Positions 23,319-34,996 of a DNA stretch of 64,000 nucleotides are shown one piece after another. Where the stretch lies: contig CM022303.1 in NCBI GenBank assembly GCA_011799875.1, positions 194,773,630 through 194,837,629 of the forward strand, in the 5' to 3' direction. Every line of letters starts with the position of its first letter. The stretch's first letter is position 1. The notes below the pieces were generated by a model. That model worked only from the letters and a program-made list of their open reading frames with translations. It had not been told where the DNA came from and did no database searches. Both the position numbers and the translations under genes were made by a program. Source of the stretch: Thinopyrum elongatum (taxonomy: Eukaryota; Streptophyta; Magnoliopsida; Poales; Poaceae).

Positions 23319-23784
23319 TGAGGGAGTCCCGGATTAGGGGGTCCTCGGGTGTCCGGTCTATTCGATATGGGCCGGACTGATGGGCCGTGAAGATAAAGCA
23401 GAAGACTATCCCCCGTGTCCGGGTGGGACTCCTGTATGCGTGGATGGCAAGTTTGGTGTCCGGATGTACTCTTTCCTTCCTCTGTAAACTGCCTTTGTAC
23501 GACCCAGGGCCCCTCCGGTGTGTATATAAACCGGAGGGTTTAGTCCGTAGAGGCCATCAGAATAATCATAGGCTAGACAGCTAGGGTTTAGCCATTACGA
23601 TCTCAAGGTAGATCAACTCTTGTAACCCCTATACTCATCGAATACAATCAAGCAGGACGTAGGGTTTTACCTCCATCAAGAGGGCCCGAACCTGGGTAAA
23701 CATCGTGTCCCCATTGTCCATTGTTACCATCGATCCTTAGACGCACAGCTTGGGCCCCCCTACCCGAGATCTGCCGGTTTGGCA
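23319..23784 (+). repeat. Element B 3' LTR
   Basis: The LTR is 466 bp, starts TGAGGGAGTCC and ends TTTGGCA. It is preceded by the purine tract GTTCGGGGGCTAC (about 23306-23318). The TATA box is at 23523-23530. The duplication CCGCC follows at 23785-23789. Confidence 0.9.
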
Positions 23785-23789
23785 CCGCC

Positions 23790-23850
23790 CACAACTCTTT
23801 GTGTTCTACTCGTGCATATCATCTACGCATAGACCTGGCTCGGATGCCAC
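23790..23850 (-). other. Copia leader start with primer binding site
   Basis: The minus strand reads AGTGGCATCCGAGCCAGG directly after the LTR end (23833-23850). It is related to the TGGTATCAGAGC initiator-methionine tRNA complement used by copia elements. It marks the 5' LTR of the left-block copia. Confidence 0.75.
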
Positions 23851-25668
23851 TGTTGGGAAACGTTGCATGGAAAACAAAAAAAATCTACGCACACACAAGA
23901 TCTATCCATGGAGATGCATAGCAACGAGGGGGATAGTGTGTCTATGTACCCTCATAGACCGTAAGTGGAAGCGTTTAGTAACGAGGTTGATGTAGTCGAA
24001 CTTCTTCGCGATCCAACCGATCAAGTACCGAACGTACGGCACCTCCGCGTTCAGCACATGTTTAGCTCGGTGACATCCTCGCCTTCTTGATCCAGCAAGA
24101 CGGTGAAGTAGTGGATGAGTTCCGGTAGCACGACAGCGTGGTGACGGTGATGGTGATGCTATCTCCGCAGGGCTTTGCCTAAGCACTACGAAAATATGAC
24201 CGATGGACGAAACTGTGGAGAGAGGCGCCGCACACGGCTAAGAGATTGTCGTGGTGTTGTGTGGCACCCCCTCCCACATATATATAGGTGGGGGAGAGGG
24301 GAGGCAGCCAAGGGGCGCCCCAAGTGTGGCCGAATCCACCTTGGGCTCCTGCCCTTGGCCGCCCCCCTTTCCTTGTTTTGGCGCCAGGGAGAAGGCAGGA
24401 GGGGAGGCGCCCCCCCTTTCCTTTCCCTCATGTGGAGGGGAAAGGAAGGAGGGCCTAGCCCTCCCCCTTTTCCTTTCTAGGGCTGGCGGCCTAGAGGTGG
24501 GGGCACACCAGCCCCTTGTGGGCTGGTGTGTTCCTCCTCTTGGCCCATTAAGCCCATAGACCTCCCGAGGCCTCCCGGAACCCCTTCCGGTGATCCGATG
24601 ACTACCCGGTGCACTCCGAAACTCTTTCGGTGTCCGAATATCATCGTCCTATATATCAATCTTTACCTACGGACCATTTCGGAGCTCCTCATCATGTCTG
24701 TGACCACATCCGAAACTCCGAACAACATTTGGTCACCAAATCATATAACTCATATAACACTATATCGTCAACGAACGTTAAGCGTGCGGACCCTACGGGT
24801 TCGAGAACTATGTAGACATGACCGAGACACCTCTCCAGTCAGTAACCAATAGCAGAACCTGGATGCCCATATTGGTTCCTACATATTCTACAAAGATCTT
24901 TATCGGTCGAACCGTTATGACAACATATGCAATTCCCTTTGTCTGTCGGTATGTTACTTGCCGAAGATTCGATCGTCGGTATCTTCATACCTAGTTCAAT
25001 CTTGTTACCGGCAAGTCTCTTTACTCATTCCATAATACATCATCTCGTAACTAACTCCTTAGTCCAAGGTCAATTTTTTTTTCAAGGTAAAAAAAACTAA
25101 CTCCTTAGTCATTTGCTTGCAAGCTTAATATGATATGTATTACCGAGAGGGCCCAGAGATACCTCTGCGATACTCGGAGTGACAAATCCCAATCTCGATC
25201 CATGCCAACTCAACAAACACCTTCGGAGATACCTGTAGAGCATCTTTATGATCACCCAGTTATGTTGTGACGTTTGATAGAACACAAGGTATTCCTTCGG
25301 TATCCGGGAGTTGCATGATCTCATGGTCGAAGGAACATGTATTTGACATTCAAGAAAGCAGTAGCAATAAACTGAACGATCATATGCTAAGCTAACAGAT
25401 GGGTCTTGTCCATCACATCATTCTCCTAATGATGTGATCCCGTTATCAAATGACAACACATGTCTATGGTTAGGAAACCTTAACCATCTTTGATCAACGA
25501 GCTAGTCTAGTATAGGCTTACTAGGGACACGGTATTTGTTTATGTATTCACACATGTGTTTAAGTTTCCAGTCAATACAATTTTTAGCATGAATAATAAA
25601 CTTTTATCATGATTAAGGAAATATAATAATAACCATTTTATTATTGCCTCTATGGCATATTTCCATCA
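23851..25668 (-). repeat. BARE/Angela-type copia 5' LTR
   Basis: The LTR is 1818 bp. Sense strand start is TGATGGAAATATGCCATAGAGG, one base from the common TGTTGGAAATATGCC end, and its end is GTTTCCCAACA. A minus-strand TATATATA lies at about 24279-24286. The length and the AAATATGCC..AGAGGCAATAATAA start match the BARE/Angela/WIS group of Triticeae. TGTAG at 25669-25673 should be its target duplication; the partner is outside the window. Confidence 0.88.
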
Positions 25669-27290
25669 TGTAGCACAACAACGCACATCTAAAATAACCT
25701 AGCACAACCGTCCAACCGGACTTGTCTACTGTATCGAACCTGAATTAGTTACCATAGTGAACATCTTAAAAAAAGTGCACATTTTTTTTCTGAAAGTGTA
25801 TATTTTGAGAAAGTGCGAACATTTTTTGAATATATGAAGAAAAATCGTAGACAGGAACATTTTTTCGCACATGCGAACAAAAAAATTGAAACTGCAGAAT
25901 TTTTTCGAAAAGAGTGAACCATTTTTTGAAGTTGTGCACAAATTATGAAATACCAAACAAATTTTTAAACTGCGAACATTTTTTGAATTTTTGAACAAAT
26001 ATTTTAAAATGGAACATTGAAATTACGAAAATAGGAAACCACAAACATTTTTTGAATTTGTGAACAAAAAGTTGAAAATGGAACTTCATGAAATATCTAA
26101 CAAATTTTTTTTGAAACCACAAACATTTTCTGAAATTCCTGAACACTTTTTCAAACGCAAACATTTTTTGAAATTTGGACCAAATTTTGCAACCGCGAAC
26201 ATTTCTTACAATTCTAGAAGTATTTTTGATATATTTCAAATACATGAAACATTTTTTCTTATTCTTGTACATTTTTTTAATTTATTAACATATTTGATAA
26301 AGTGGAAGATATTTTAAAATATGAAAAAGAATTGAATTTTTAAAAATCACAAATATCAACATGAAAAAGTAAAAAAGCAAAAATAAAAGATATGAAAAAG
26401 AAAAAAGGATACGACAAAATGAAAAGAAAAGAAAAAAAAAGAAAAATAAACAGAAACACTAAAAAAGAAAAAACCAAAAACCAACGAGAAACAGGAAAAC
26501 CGGTTCAGAGAAGCTTCTAGAAGGTTCCCAAAACCAGAAAAAACCGTCTGGGAAACTCGAGAAGGTTCCCAAAACCGAAACGCTGCAACCCGTTAATGGG
26601 CCGCCCAGGTCATCGGATCGATCACTAAGTCTGTGCGAAAGGTCGGCACTTTGACGCAATGTGCATCCAATAGGGAATTCCAAGGAGGCACTCTCGGTGC
26701 GAATAGGAGGTCCCTCTTCGACGATAGCCAACGCCGATGGAATGCCCCAATTCTAGCGCGCTTCACTTTTTTTCCCCTAAAAAACTTGTGCATTTTTTTC
26801 TTTTCAGAAACTAGTTTTGGATTTCTCTTTCAATTTTTTTTTCAAAAAATATTTAGTGTGTGTTTTCAAAACGTTTCTTCTGTACTAATTGTTTTTTCTG
26901 AACATATACTTAAAAATCGTTTACCACACATAAAAAATAGTTTGTATGAAAATATTCACCGGATGTTAAAGAAAGTTCATCGCACATGAAAAAAGATATA
27001 TATAGAAAAATTTACATCATATGCTAAAAAATAGTTCAGTCTAAATTAAAAAGTGCAAATTTGTATTACAAATGTTCATAATATATATAAAAACAACACC
27101 ATAAGAAAAATCACAAAAAGGAAAAGGGAAAAGGAATAAAATAAAAACCATAAAGAAAAAAAACAAATAGAAGGCCAAAAAATAAAAAATAAAACCACAC
27201 ATAAAAACAAAAGAAAAAATAGAAAAGAACTAGGAAAAAAGAAAAAAAGCAAAAATCAATATAAATGAAATAAAAAAATATTCGTGCCGC
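25669..27290. repeat. AT-rich reiterated region, element type unknown
   Basis: There are no genes. On the plus strand 25750-26300 holds many degenerate copies of a GAACATTTTTTGAA-like motif spaced 25-60 bases apart. It is followed by A-rich and GAAAAAG-rich DNA, a short GC-containing island (26490-26750, with AGAAGGTTCCCAAAACC twice), and again A-rich DNA. The style is familiar from Triticeae DNA transposons, but I cannot name the superfamily. The short frames are chance products of the repeat. Confidence 0.4.
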
Positions 27291-27299
27291 TCGCGAGAT

Positions 27300-27899
27300 G
27301 GGAACCTGGTTGCGACACATAGAATTAAATCTGAGAAAGGTTTCAAAACTGAAACATACCTCAACCACACGTAAAATTATCTCTCTCAACGTAAACAACT
27401 TGCCCTTATGCCCCATTCTGTTAGGCAATCAACAATTTGTTCTTCTATCACATAGCCCGGGGATACCTCACTTCAGCAAAGCTTATGATCTTCTTCTTGT
27501 AGTTGAATTCTACATTGATGTAATGGGCAGTGATGGACATGTAACCCAAGCTCTGTGATGAATCCACATGTCAGATGTTAAGCAAATGTGAGAATCCCAA
27601 TTTGCAGCACAACTTTGATATCTTTCTTCATTCCCTGATACATCTTCATTGCATCATCATGAACTGCAAGCATCCTCAATTGATCGGCAAGACTCTGCAA
27701 TATGGGTTCTCAAACTCGTAGTCCCAAACTTGGTGTGAAGTTGGGCTCCACAGTATTTGCACTCGGCCTTGAGATCATCCTCTACGACAACCAGATCTTG
27801 TTCATAATGCTCCCATACATTGGACCTTCTAGCATGTGGTACTTGACTCGTATCCTCGTCCATGGAATCAACACTCTCAGAGCCCATTAAGGTAGACAT
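27300..27899 (-). pseudogene. hAT transposase fragment with BED zinc finger
   Basis: The minus frame 27657-27899 begins MSTLMGSESVDSMDED and carries a BED-type finger: SNVWEHYEQDL, CKYCGAQL (first Cys pair), LRTHIAESC (His/Cys end). This is the DNA-binding N-terminus of plant hAT transposases. Downstream (27300-27650) the sequence continues with hAT-like pieces in changing frames (LTSDMW, YINVEFNYKKKIISFAEV, IVDCLTEWGI). The dimerisation domain and most of the catalytic core are missing. The copy is broken by frameshifts and is certainly non-functional. Terminal repeats were not located. Confidence 0.65.
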
Positions 27900-29395
27900 G
27901 CCTCATATTTCAGAGCACACTACGTGGGAAAACACGTATGAAAAATTACGGTTAGAAAATGCTAGAATAGCTTGAGATCATATCATAACTTTTTGAGAAT
28001 GGAGAAGCATAATCAAGCAGCCATGTGGTCATGAAGTAGTAACATATAGAGAACCATAGTAGTATCAGTAATGACTAATGATGATACGACATCAATTCAA
28101 CGATCTTGAATATATGAAGTATATAGATGCCTTCAAGATGTAATGTATCTAATATTACAACCGAACAACAACAAAGTCAACTCAATCTGCATCAATGTAA
28201 ATGAAGGGACACATCAACTTTTGATCCTATCGAGTCGGTGTACATTTGACAGACAAAGACACAAAAGGTATTATAATTGCAATTAGATTTCATTTTTAAC
28301 CTATTTGGTAAACGCCATGTAAGAAATAGACAGAGGCCAACACCAAACAGGTGGTTCTAGATAAAATCAATAAGAATTCTAATCATTAAATTACTTCATT
28401 TCCTTGCAAGAACACTTTATTCATTAGCCCATGGTACCTAAATTATTTCACAGGAGTGCTAATATTATATTTGTCCATCTCTTTCTGGCATGTTTTCTCA
28501 TTTATTACACTCATCAATGTGCTAGTACAGTATGCATGATTCCTAACTAAAGCATAATATTGTGTCCTCTTAATTTTGACATGAAACTTTCCAAGTTTTT
28601 TCTTTAACCAGCACAATTGACGAACATTAAAACTGCACTCTTAACAATACCTGGGTGATTTACTGTATTTGCAATGTTGATGCCGAGCGGTCAATGGCTC
28701 AGCTAAAAAACTCTGGAAAACAACAGGATTTTGGATGCATGTTCTGTTCCTCTATTGGAACACTGCCGTGTCCGATCGCTAGGTGAAAAAAAGGTGAGCA
28801 CTCCAACTATCAAAATTCAAAATTTGAACATATGTCTACACGACAACATTTATACACTTCAGAAGTTAACCATTTTTATGCTAGAAACAAATCAAATTAT
28901 TCCTAACAGTTTGTACAAAAAGATCTGGACAAATTGGTTCATGGTGATGATGAGGGCAGCATAAGAAAACTCAGCATGTCACCCGTAGACAAAAGGTGCT
29001 ACCTCCATTCTACGTGGCATTGACATTAAAACCCACAGCTTGAACATATCCAGTTATTGAGGAGTAGGGAGGGAGGGACCAATTTTTTCCGACCCTAGTG
29101 TGCTCTTCCAAAATACAACAATATGCTTCCTATCTAACTATATGAATTACAAACGGTAAGAAAGAAGCATCCATCCGTGGGGATCATGAACATCACAAGA
29201 TTCACACTAACATTCGAGAAATCCAAGTAAGAGAAGGAAACCTGAACTAATCAAGCCCGGAATAAGAACCGAACCATTTCACCCAGTTATTTAAAAGATT
29301 TACATGGAGGGGTAGGCGGTGTGTATGGGGGGCGGGCACATGGAGGCATCGATAGCACGTGGCGTGCGTGGGTCGGGGCCGAAGCTGAGGAGCAG
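27900..29395. other. Non-coding flank of hAT fragment
   Basis: About 1.5 kb with only short frames. It may be the 5' non-coding part of the hAT element, because it continues on the far side of the solo LTR (30912 onward) as GC-rich DNA. I see no domain, terminal repeat or RNA gene in it. Confidence 0.4.
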
Positions 29396-30911
29396 TGCTA
29401 CTTGTGAGCTGCGTTGGGATTTCCTCGAAGAGGAGAGGATGATGCAGTACAGTAGAGATAAGTGTTTCCCTCAGTTATGAAACCAAGTTTATCAATCCAG
29501 TAGGAGAACCAAGCAACACTATGTAAATAGCGCTTGCACACAAACAACAAATACTTGCAACCCAACGCGTAGAGGGGTTGTCAATCCCTCAACGGTTACG
29601 AGCAAGATTAAATTGTATAGTTTTTGATAGATAGATCTGACAAAAACACAAAATAAAACAAATAAAAGAAAATTGCAGAAAGGTATTTTTAATTTTAATA
29701 TATGATAAAAGATAGACCCAGGGGTCATAGTTTTCACTAGAGGCTTCTCTCGAGAAAATAGCATACGGTGGGTAAACAAATTACTGTTGGGCAATTGATA
29801 GAAAAGCAAATAATTATGACTATATCCAAGGCAATGATCATACATAGGCATCACGTCCGAGATTAGTAGACTGAAATGATTCTGCATCTACTATTATTAC
29901 TCCACACATCGACCGCTATCCAGCATGCATCTAGTGTATTAAGTTCATGAAAAAATGGAGTAATGCTCACGTATGAATAAACCCCATATTTTTACCCTTA
30001 ATAGCAACGGTATATACGTGTCATGTCCCTTTTTGTCACTGGGATTGAGCACCGAAAGATCGAACCCATTACAAAGCACCTCTTCCCATGGCAAGATAAA
30101 TTAATCTAGTTGGCCAAACCAAACCAATAAATCGGAGAAGAAATACGGAGCTATATTATTCATGCATAAAAGAGTTCATAGAAAACTCAAATAATATTCA
30201 TGGATAGATCCGATCATAAACTCACAATTCATCGGATCCCAACAAACACACCGCAAAAAGTCATTACATCAAATAGATCTCCAAGAACACCAAGGAGAAC
30301 ATTGTATTAAAGATCAAAAAGGGAGAAAAAGACATCTAGCTACTAACTATGGACTCGTAGGTTTGTGCTAAACTACTCATGCATCATCGGAGGGGAGGCA
30401 AGGTTGATGTAGAGCCCCTCCGTGATTGATTCCCCCTCCGGCAGAGTGCCAGAAAGGGTCCCCAGATGGGATCTCTCGAAAACAGAGGCTTGCAGCGGCA
30501 GAAAAAATATTTCGTGGACTCCCCTGTAGGTTTTCTGATTTTAGGGAATTTATAGAGGCAAAGTTAGGTCAAACGAAGGCTTGCGGGCCCCACTAGGTAC
30601 TAGGGCGTGCCCTAGTGCCTAGTGGTAGTGGGCCATTGCTTCGTCTTCTCGTTCCTTCCCAAAGCTTCCAGGGTCTCTTATTGCCAGAAAAAAATCTCCA
30701 AAAAGTTTCGTGGCATTTGGACTTCGTTTGGTATTGACATTCTGCAAAGTAAAAAACAAGCAAAAAACAACAACTCGCACTGTGCACTAAGTTAGTAGGT
30801 TAGTCCCAAAAAATGATATAAAGTTGCTTGTAAATGTATATAAAACATCCAAGATTGATAATATAATAGCATGGAACAATAAAAAATTATAGATACATTG
30901 GAGACGTATCA
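29396..30911 (-). repeat. Gypsy solo LTR
   Basis: The LTR is 1516 bp, minus-strand copy of the TGATACGTCTCCAA..-type LTR (same family as 1742-3312). It has TGCTA and GTATCA ends and a minus-strand TATA-like stretch near 30548-30554. No internal sequence adjoins either side. Flanks are AGCAG (29391-29395) and AGCGG (30912-30916), a 5-bp duplication with one change. Unequal recombination between the two LTRs of a full element is the usual explanation. Confidence 0.8.
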
Positions 30912-31189
30912 AGCGGCGATAGGGAAGGAGGTAAGTAGGGAGGGAAAGGGGGCGGAAACCAGGGTGCGTCTTGATCTGCAGCAGCGCGTGGAGAGGGGGA
31001 GATGAGCGACTGCAACTAGCTAGGGATTGCATTGGTTACTTGGTTTCTACACGTGATTTTTTAGGTTTTTTCTCCTCCTTTTCTGCGTGCACGGATAAAA
31101 AAAATCGGCAGGAGATGAGGATGAGGAGACGTATGTGATGTGAGGGAATCTAATGAAATGAACAAAACGACCATGTCTTCCACTTTAAT
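30912..31189. other. Flank of solo LTR
   Basis: GC-richer DNA collinear with the sequence before 29391. It has no open frame of interest and simply continues the DNA into which the solo LTR inserted. Confidence 0.4.
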
Positions 31190-31983
31190 AGGAGAGACAA
31201 TCATGCTTGGTATAGTTGCATATAGGCATCACATTCGTAAATCTATAGCTAATACTCCACCCAAGACCACTATTCAGCATGCATCTTAAAAGTATTATTT
31301 AAAACAGAGCTGCATTAAGCAAACAGAGCTACATTAAGCATGATGACGTGATGTTGATAATATATTGTCATTACCCCATGTTCATCACCGAGACAACTAC
31401 TCAACTATCTTTTTATCCTTAGTGACAACAATACAAAACAAGCCTTTTCAACTTTCTGTCAACTGAACCCAACCAATCTTCACAACTCTCTCTTGGAGAT
31501 CATTCCTCTAAGCATGGTCAGTACATGACTAATAGATCGGAGAGCATATATGTCTATAAATTGCTGGAAATAAACCATATGAATCCATGAATGAAACATG
31601 TATAGATATGATCATAAAGCGACAACTCATTACACCGCAATAAACACACCACATAAATTACATCTTATGGATCATAATCATGTAGGACAACTCGTGTATT
31701 GAATAACAAGTGAGAGATCGCCATCTAGCTACTGTTATGGACCCATAGTCCAAAGAGGACTACTCACGCATGAACACGGTGGTAACAAGGTTGGTGTAGA
31801 TGATCTCTGTGATGAATTGCACCTCTAGCATAGTAGAACAAGGCCTCCGGATTGTATCTTCATGGAACAAAGAGGTGACTGCGGCGAGAAAAATCCTCGA
31901 TAGATATTTTTGGGGTTTTCGTGCAAAATATAAAGTAGACGTGCCGAGAGGCGCCCCCTTCATATGACCTCCACCTTGGCCAT
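31190..31983 (-). repeat. Diverged gypsy LTR fragment
   Basis: On the minus strand this is collinear with parts of the 29396-30911 LTR (CAGCATGCATCT, ACACACCACA-like tract, TATGGACCCATAG, GACTACTCACGCAT) but with heavy divergence. It looks like an old related LTR whose ends are lost. No gene. Confidence 0.5.
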
Positions 31984-33022
31984 TGATACGTCTCCAACGT
32001 ATCTATAATTTTTGATTGTTCCATGCTATTATATTATCCATCTTGGATGTTTTATATGCATTAATATGCTATTTTATATCATTTTTTGGGACTAACCTAT
32101 TAACCTAGTGCCCAGTGCCAGTTGTTTTTTTCCTTGTTTTTGTCTTTTACAGAAAATCAATACCAAACGGAGTCCAAATGGAACGAAACTTTTTGAGGAT
32201 TTTTCTTGGACCAGAAGACAACCACGAAGCTTCGGGAAGAGGCCAGAAGACCCACGCGGGAGCCACAAGCCCTCAGGGCGTGCCACCGGGGGGGGGGGAG
32301 GGGGCGCCCCCTAACGCTTATGGCCCCCCGTGGCTCCTCTAACCCTAATGTCAGCTCTATAAATACCCAAATATTCCCCCTACGTCAGAGGGCACACCAA
32401 AAATACTTTTTCGCCACGGCAAGCTTCTATTCTCGTGAGATCCCATCTTGGGGCCTTTTTTGGCACTTCATCGGAGGGGGATTCGATCACGGAGGGCCTC
32501 TACACCAACCTTGCTGCGCTTCCAATGATGTGTGAGTAGTTTACCACAGACCTACGGGTCCATAGCTAGTAGCTAGATGGCTTCTTCTCTCTCTTTGATC
32601 TTCAATACAATGTTATCCTGGATGTTCTTGGAGATCTATTCGATGTAATCTTCTTTTGCGGTGCATTTGTTGAGATCCGATGAATTGTGGATTTATGATC
32701 AGATTATCTATGAATATTATTTGAGTCTTTTCTGAACTCTTTTATGCATGATTAAGATAGCTTTATATTTCTCTCCAATCTATCGATTTGGTTTGGCCAA
32801 GTAGATTAGTTTTTCTTGCAATGGGAGAGGTGCTTTGTGATGGGTTCAATCTTGCGGTGTCCTCACCAAGTGATAGCAAGGGTAGCAAGGCACGTATTTG
32901 TATTGTTGCCATTAAGGATAAAAAGATGGGGTTTTTACCATATTGATTGGATCTATCCCTCTACATCATGTCATCTTGCTTAAGGCGTTACTCTGTTTTT
33001 GTTAACTTAATACACTAGATGC
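31984..33022 (+). repeat. Truncated gypsy LTR
   Basis: Plus-strand copy of the TGATACGTCTCCAACG LTR with a TATAAATA at 32358-32365. It follows the family to about 33022 (ACTAGATGCAT) and then breaks off, losing roughly the last third. The open frame 32206-32535 corresponds to the LTR leader and is not a gene. Confidence 0.8.
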
Positions 33023-33130
33023 ATCACTTGTACAACGAGGTGCTATACAAACGATTTTTAACCCCTTTCCGCGATGGCATTTTAAACCGTCGCCCCACAC
33101 GACCCAGAAACCGTCGGGGATAGGTGACGG
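33023..33130 (+). mobile_element. CACTA-like terminus, fragment
   Basis: A 108-bp segment starts CACTTGTACAACGAGG, similar to a CACTA terminal inverted repeat. It contains a GCGATGG..TTTTAAACCGTCGC..CCGTCG pattern typical of subterminal repeats. It interrupts the preceding LTR and is itself cut by element D at 33131. No partner terminus was found in the window. Confidence 0.4.
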
Positions 33131-33600
33131 TGTCCTGGACCAGGGGTACTCACCACGTCGTCTCCCGACCAGGTGGATCGGGCCGAGGACCCCCATGGCG
33201 GTTTACTATTGGGCCGGTTCGGACAGCCGATGACATATACGAGGAAGATTCCACAAGACTTGGTGATCAAGACAAGGACTCCTCTCCATCGACGTAGCCG
33301 ACTAGGACTCTTGTTATCCTAGGCCTCCGATACATTATATAAGCCGAGGCCAGGCTATTCGATAGATCATTATGACATTCATCATCATACCCCTAGGGTT
33401 TAGACCACACCATATGATCTCGAGGTAGATCAACTATGTACTTGATACTCCATCAATATAAACAAGAGCAGGACGTAGGGTTTTACCTCCATTAAGAGGG
33501 CCCGAACCTAGGTAAAACATCATCTCCTTCGTTCCTGTTACCATTGATCCGAGAATCCACAGCTCGGGACCCTCTACCCCGAGGTCTGCCAGTTTTGACA
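33131..33600 (+). repeat. Element D 5' LTR
   Basis: The LTR is 470 bp, starts TGTCCTGGACCAGGG and ends GTTTTGACA. It has TATATAA at 33336-33342 and the same 3' half layout as the element B LTR (AGGACGTAGGGTTTTACCTCC, GGGCCCGAACC). The primer site TGGCACTTTCATTGAGAA follows (about 33608-33625). Confidence 0.8.
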
Positions 33601-33652
33601 CCGACAATGGCACTTTCATTGAGAATTCCGCTGTGAGATCGACGAAGGATCA

Positions 33653-34996
33653 ATGGCTCGCCTGCAGATCAACTGCGACATCGGCATCTTCGTCGCCGGC
33701 TCGACTAGTCACCTTGGCTCAACTGAGGACTGTGCTCCATCTCAGATCATCATGTTCGGATGAGGGCCTACATCAACTCCGATCCCTATCAAGATCATGG
33801 AGGAATCATCCATGGAACTCGGGGGCTCAACGTCAACATTACCCTCGGGCGACCGTGCTGTTTTTCTGTAAAGCAAACTTGTATCTGCCGTCACTGCCTC
33901 CTCGAGCGCTGCTTTGACGATTGCTTTAGTGGAACTGTGTGGAATTGAGTCTACAACAACCCTATAAAATTTCATCGCGTTCCAATGGAGGAATCTCCCA
34001 CGATCTCCGATTTACCGGAGCCCTGTCGAATCTGGACGGGATTCTGGATGAGTTTAGGGCGAGGGGTCCAGCACCCAGGTCGGACTTCCGTTGAGAAATC
34101 CCACCGTTCATTAGCTGTGGAATTACCATATCAACAACCCCTCAAACTTTTAGCTCGATCTGACCATTCAACCTCCGGGAAACCTCCGATGAGCACATTG
34201 ATTTTCAGATCTGTTTCCTGCGCGGAAACAAATCCGACCCGAATTCATCTTTTTTATGAACGGGATTTTGGACATCATTTTTGAAGGAAATTTTATCTAG
34301 GGTATTGTGTTTTGCTCTCAAACACGTGCCCACTAATTTAAAAGTATTTTTCGGGGTAATCCTCACCATCGCGTCGGCGTCAAACCAGACCGACAATGTT
34401 CCTCCATGGCTGCCGACCTGTGCTAGACAGGTCGTCACTTCATCGAGCCAAGCTCAATCTTATCGGATCATCATCTTGGCAAGCCGACCAAGAGTTCGAC
34501 ATTGCGAAGGCTAAATCATAACCAACATTGTCGTCCCACGGATTATATGGAACGGTCACACCGTCATCGCCGCACGGTCACTTCATCAAGCCGGCATCGA
34601 CCGCGTCACATGATCCGACCTGTGTCGGCATCACCGCGCTATTGCTTCTTCAAGCCGATGTCCACCACACCGACCTGCTTCGACACCTCAGCTGATATGG
34701 GGACTATAATGTCACCTTACCGACCTGCTCCGTCACCTCGGCTAGACCAGGGGCTTCGTCATCAACCCACCCACTTTGGGGACTTCGGCGTCACCAGCCG
34801 ACCAGTTTTGTCACGATTAGCTGGACCGGGGGCTTCGCCTCGCCACATCGACCGTGCTGTGTCGCCACTTCATCAAGCGGAACTCCTCACTCAGTCACCT
34901 CAGGCTTGGGGGCTGGGACCTCGGCCAGGCCGAGGACTACGTCTTCGTCCCACCACGAGCTCGGACCTCGTCAGCAACACCGAGCACATTAACTAG
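33653..34996 (+). pseudogene. Element D gag-like leader
   Basis: The frame starts MARLQINCDIGIFVAGSTSH, matching the element B gag start MARLVINDDI, and then meets a stop within about 36 codons. The following 1.2 kb is riddled with stops and has repeated phrases such as CCGACCTG and GGGGGCTTCG. No gag core (FWARF-like) is present. It is best read as a relic of the gag start kept next to the primer site. Confidence 0.45.

Larger units (their letters stand above)
13903..23784 (+). mobile_element. Element B: Tat-lineage gypsy retrotransposon with antisense gene
   Basis: A 9.9-kb LTR element has LTRs 13903-14369 and 23319-23784 and a perfect duplication CCGCC (13898-13902 and 23785-23789). On the plus strand come gag, aspartic protease, RT, RNase H, a second RNase H-like domain and integrase (14424-19574). 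After an 800-bp spacer, a spliced gene runs on the minus strand (23013-20398) towards pol. This pol order with an extra RNase H domain and an antisense frame before the 3' LTR is characteristic of the Tat lineage (Grande/Retand type). By eye the LTRs differ at about 14 of 466 sites (~3%), indicating a fairly young insertion. Confidence 0.9.
3313..25668 (-). mobile_element. BARE/Angela-type copia retrotransposon, nested and truncated
   Basis: A minus-strand Ty1/copia element reads from right to left: 5' LTR (23851-25668), primer site, leader, gag, pre-integrase, integrase and the beginning of RT. It is split by gypsy element B (13903-23784) in the leader and by element A (5347-12743) in gag. 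A third element, ending at 3312, cuts its RT. The rest of RT, RNase H and the 3' LTR must lie to the left of the window. Joining across A and B restores collinear copia sequence apart from the 5-bp duplications. The frames are decayed by stops, frameshifts and a gag-pol deletion, so it is not autonomous. Confidence 0.85.

Noticed and set aside
24175..24852. Several 100-codon frames within the copia LTR at 23851-25668
   Set aside because: They overlap one another on both strands in GC-rich LTR DNA and carry no recognisable domain.
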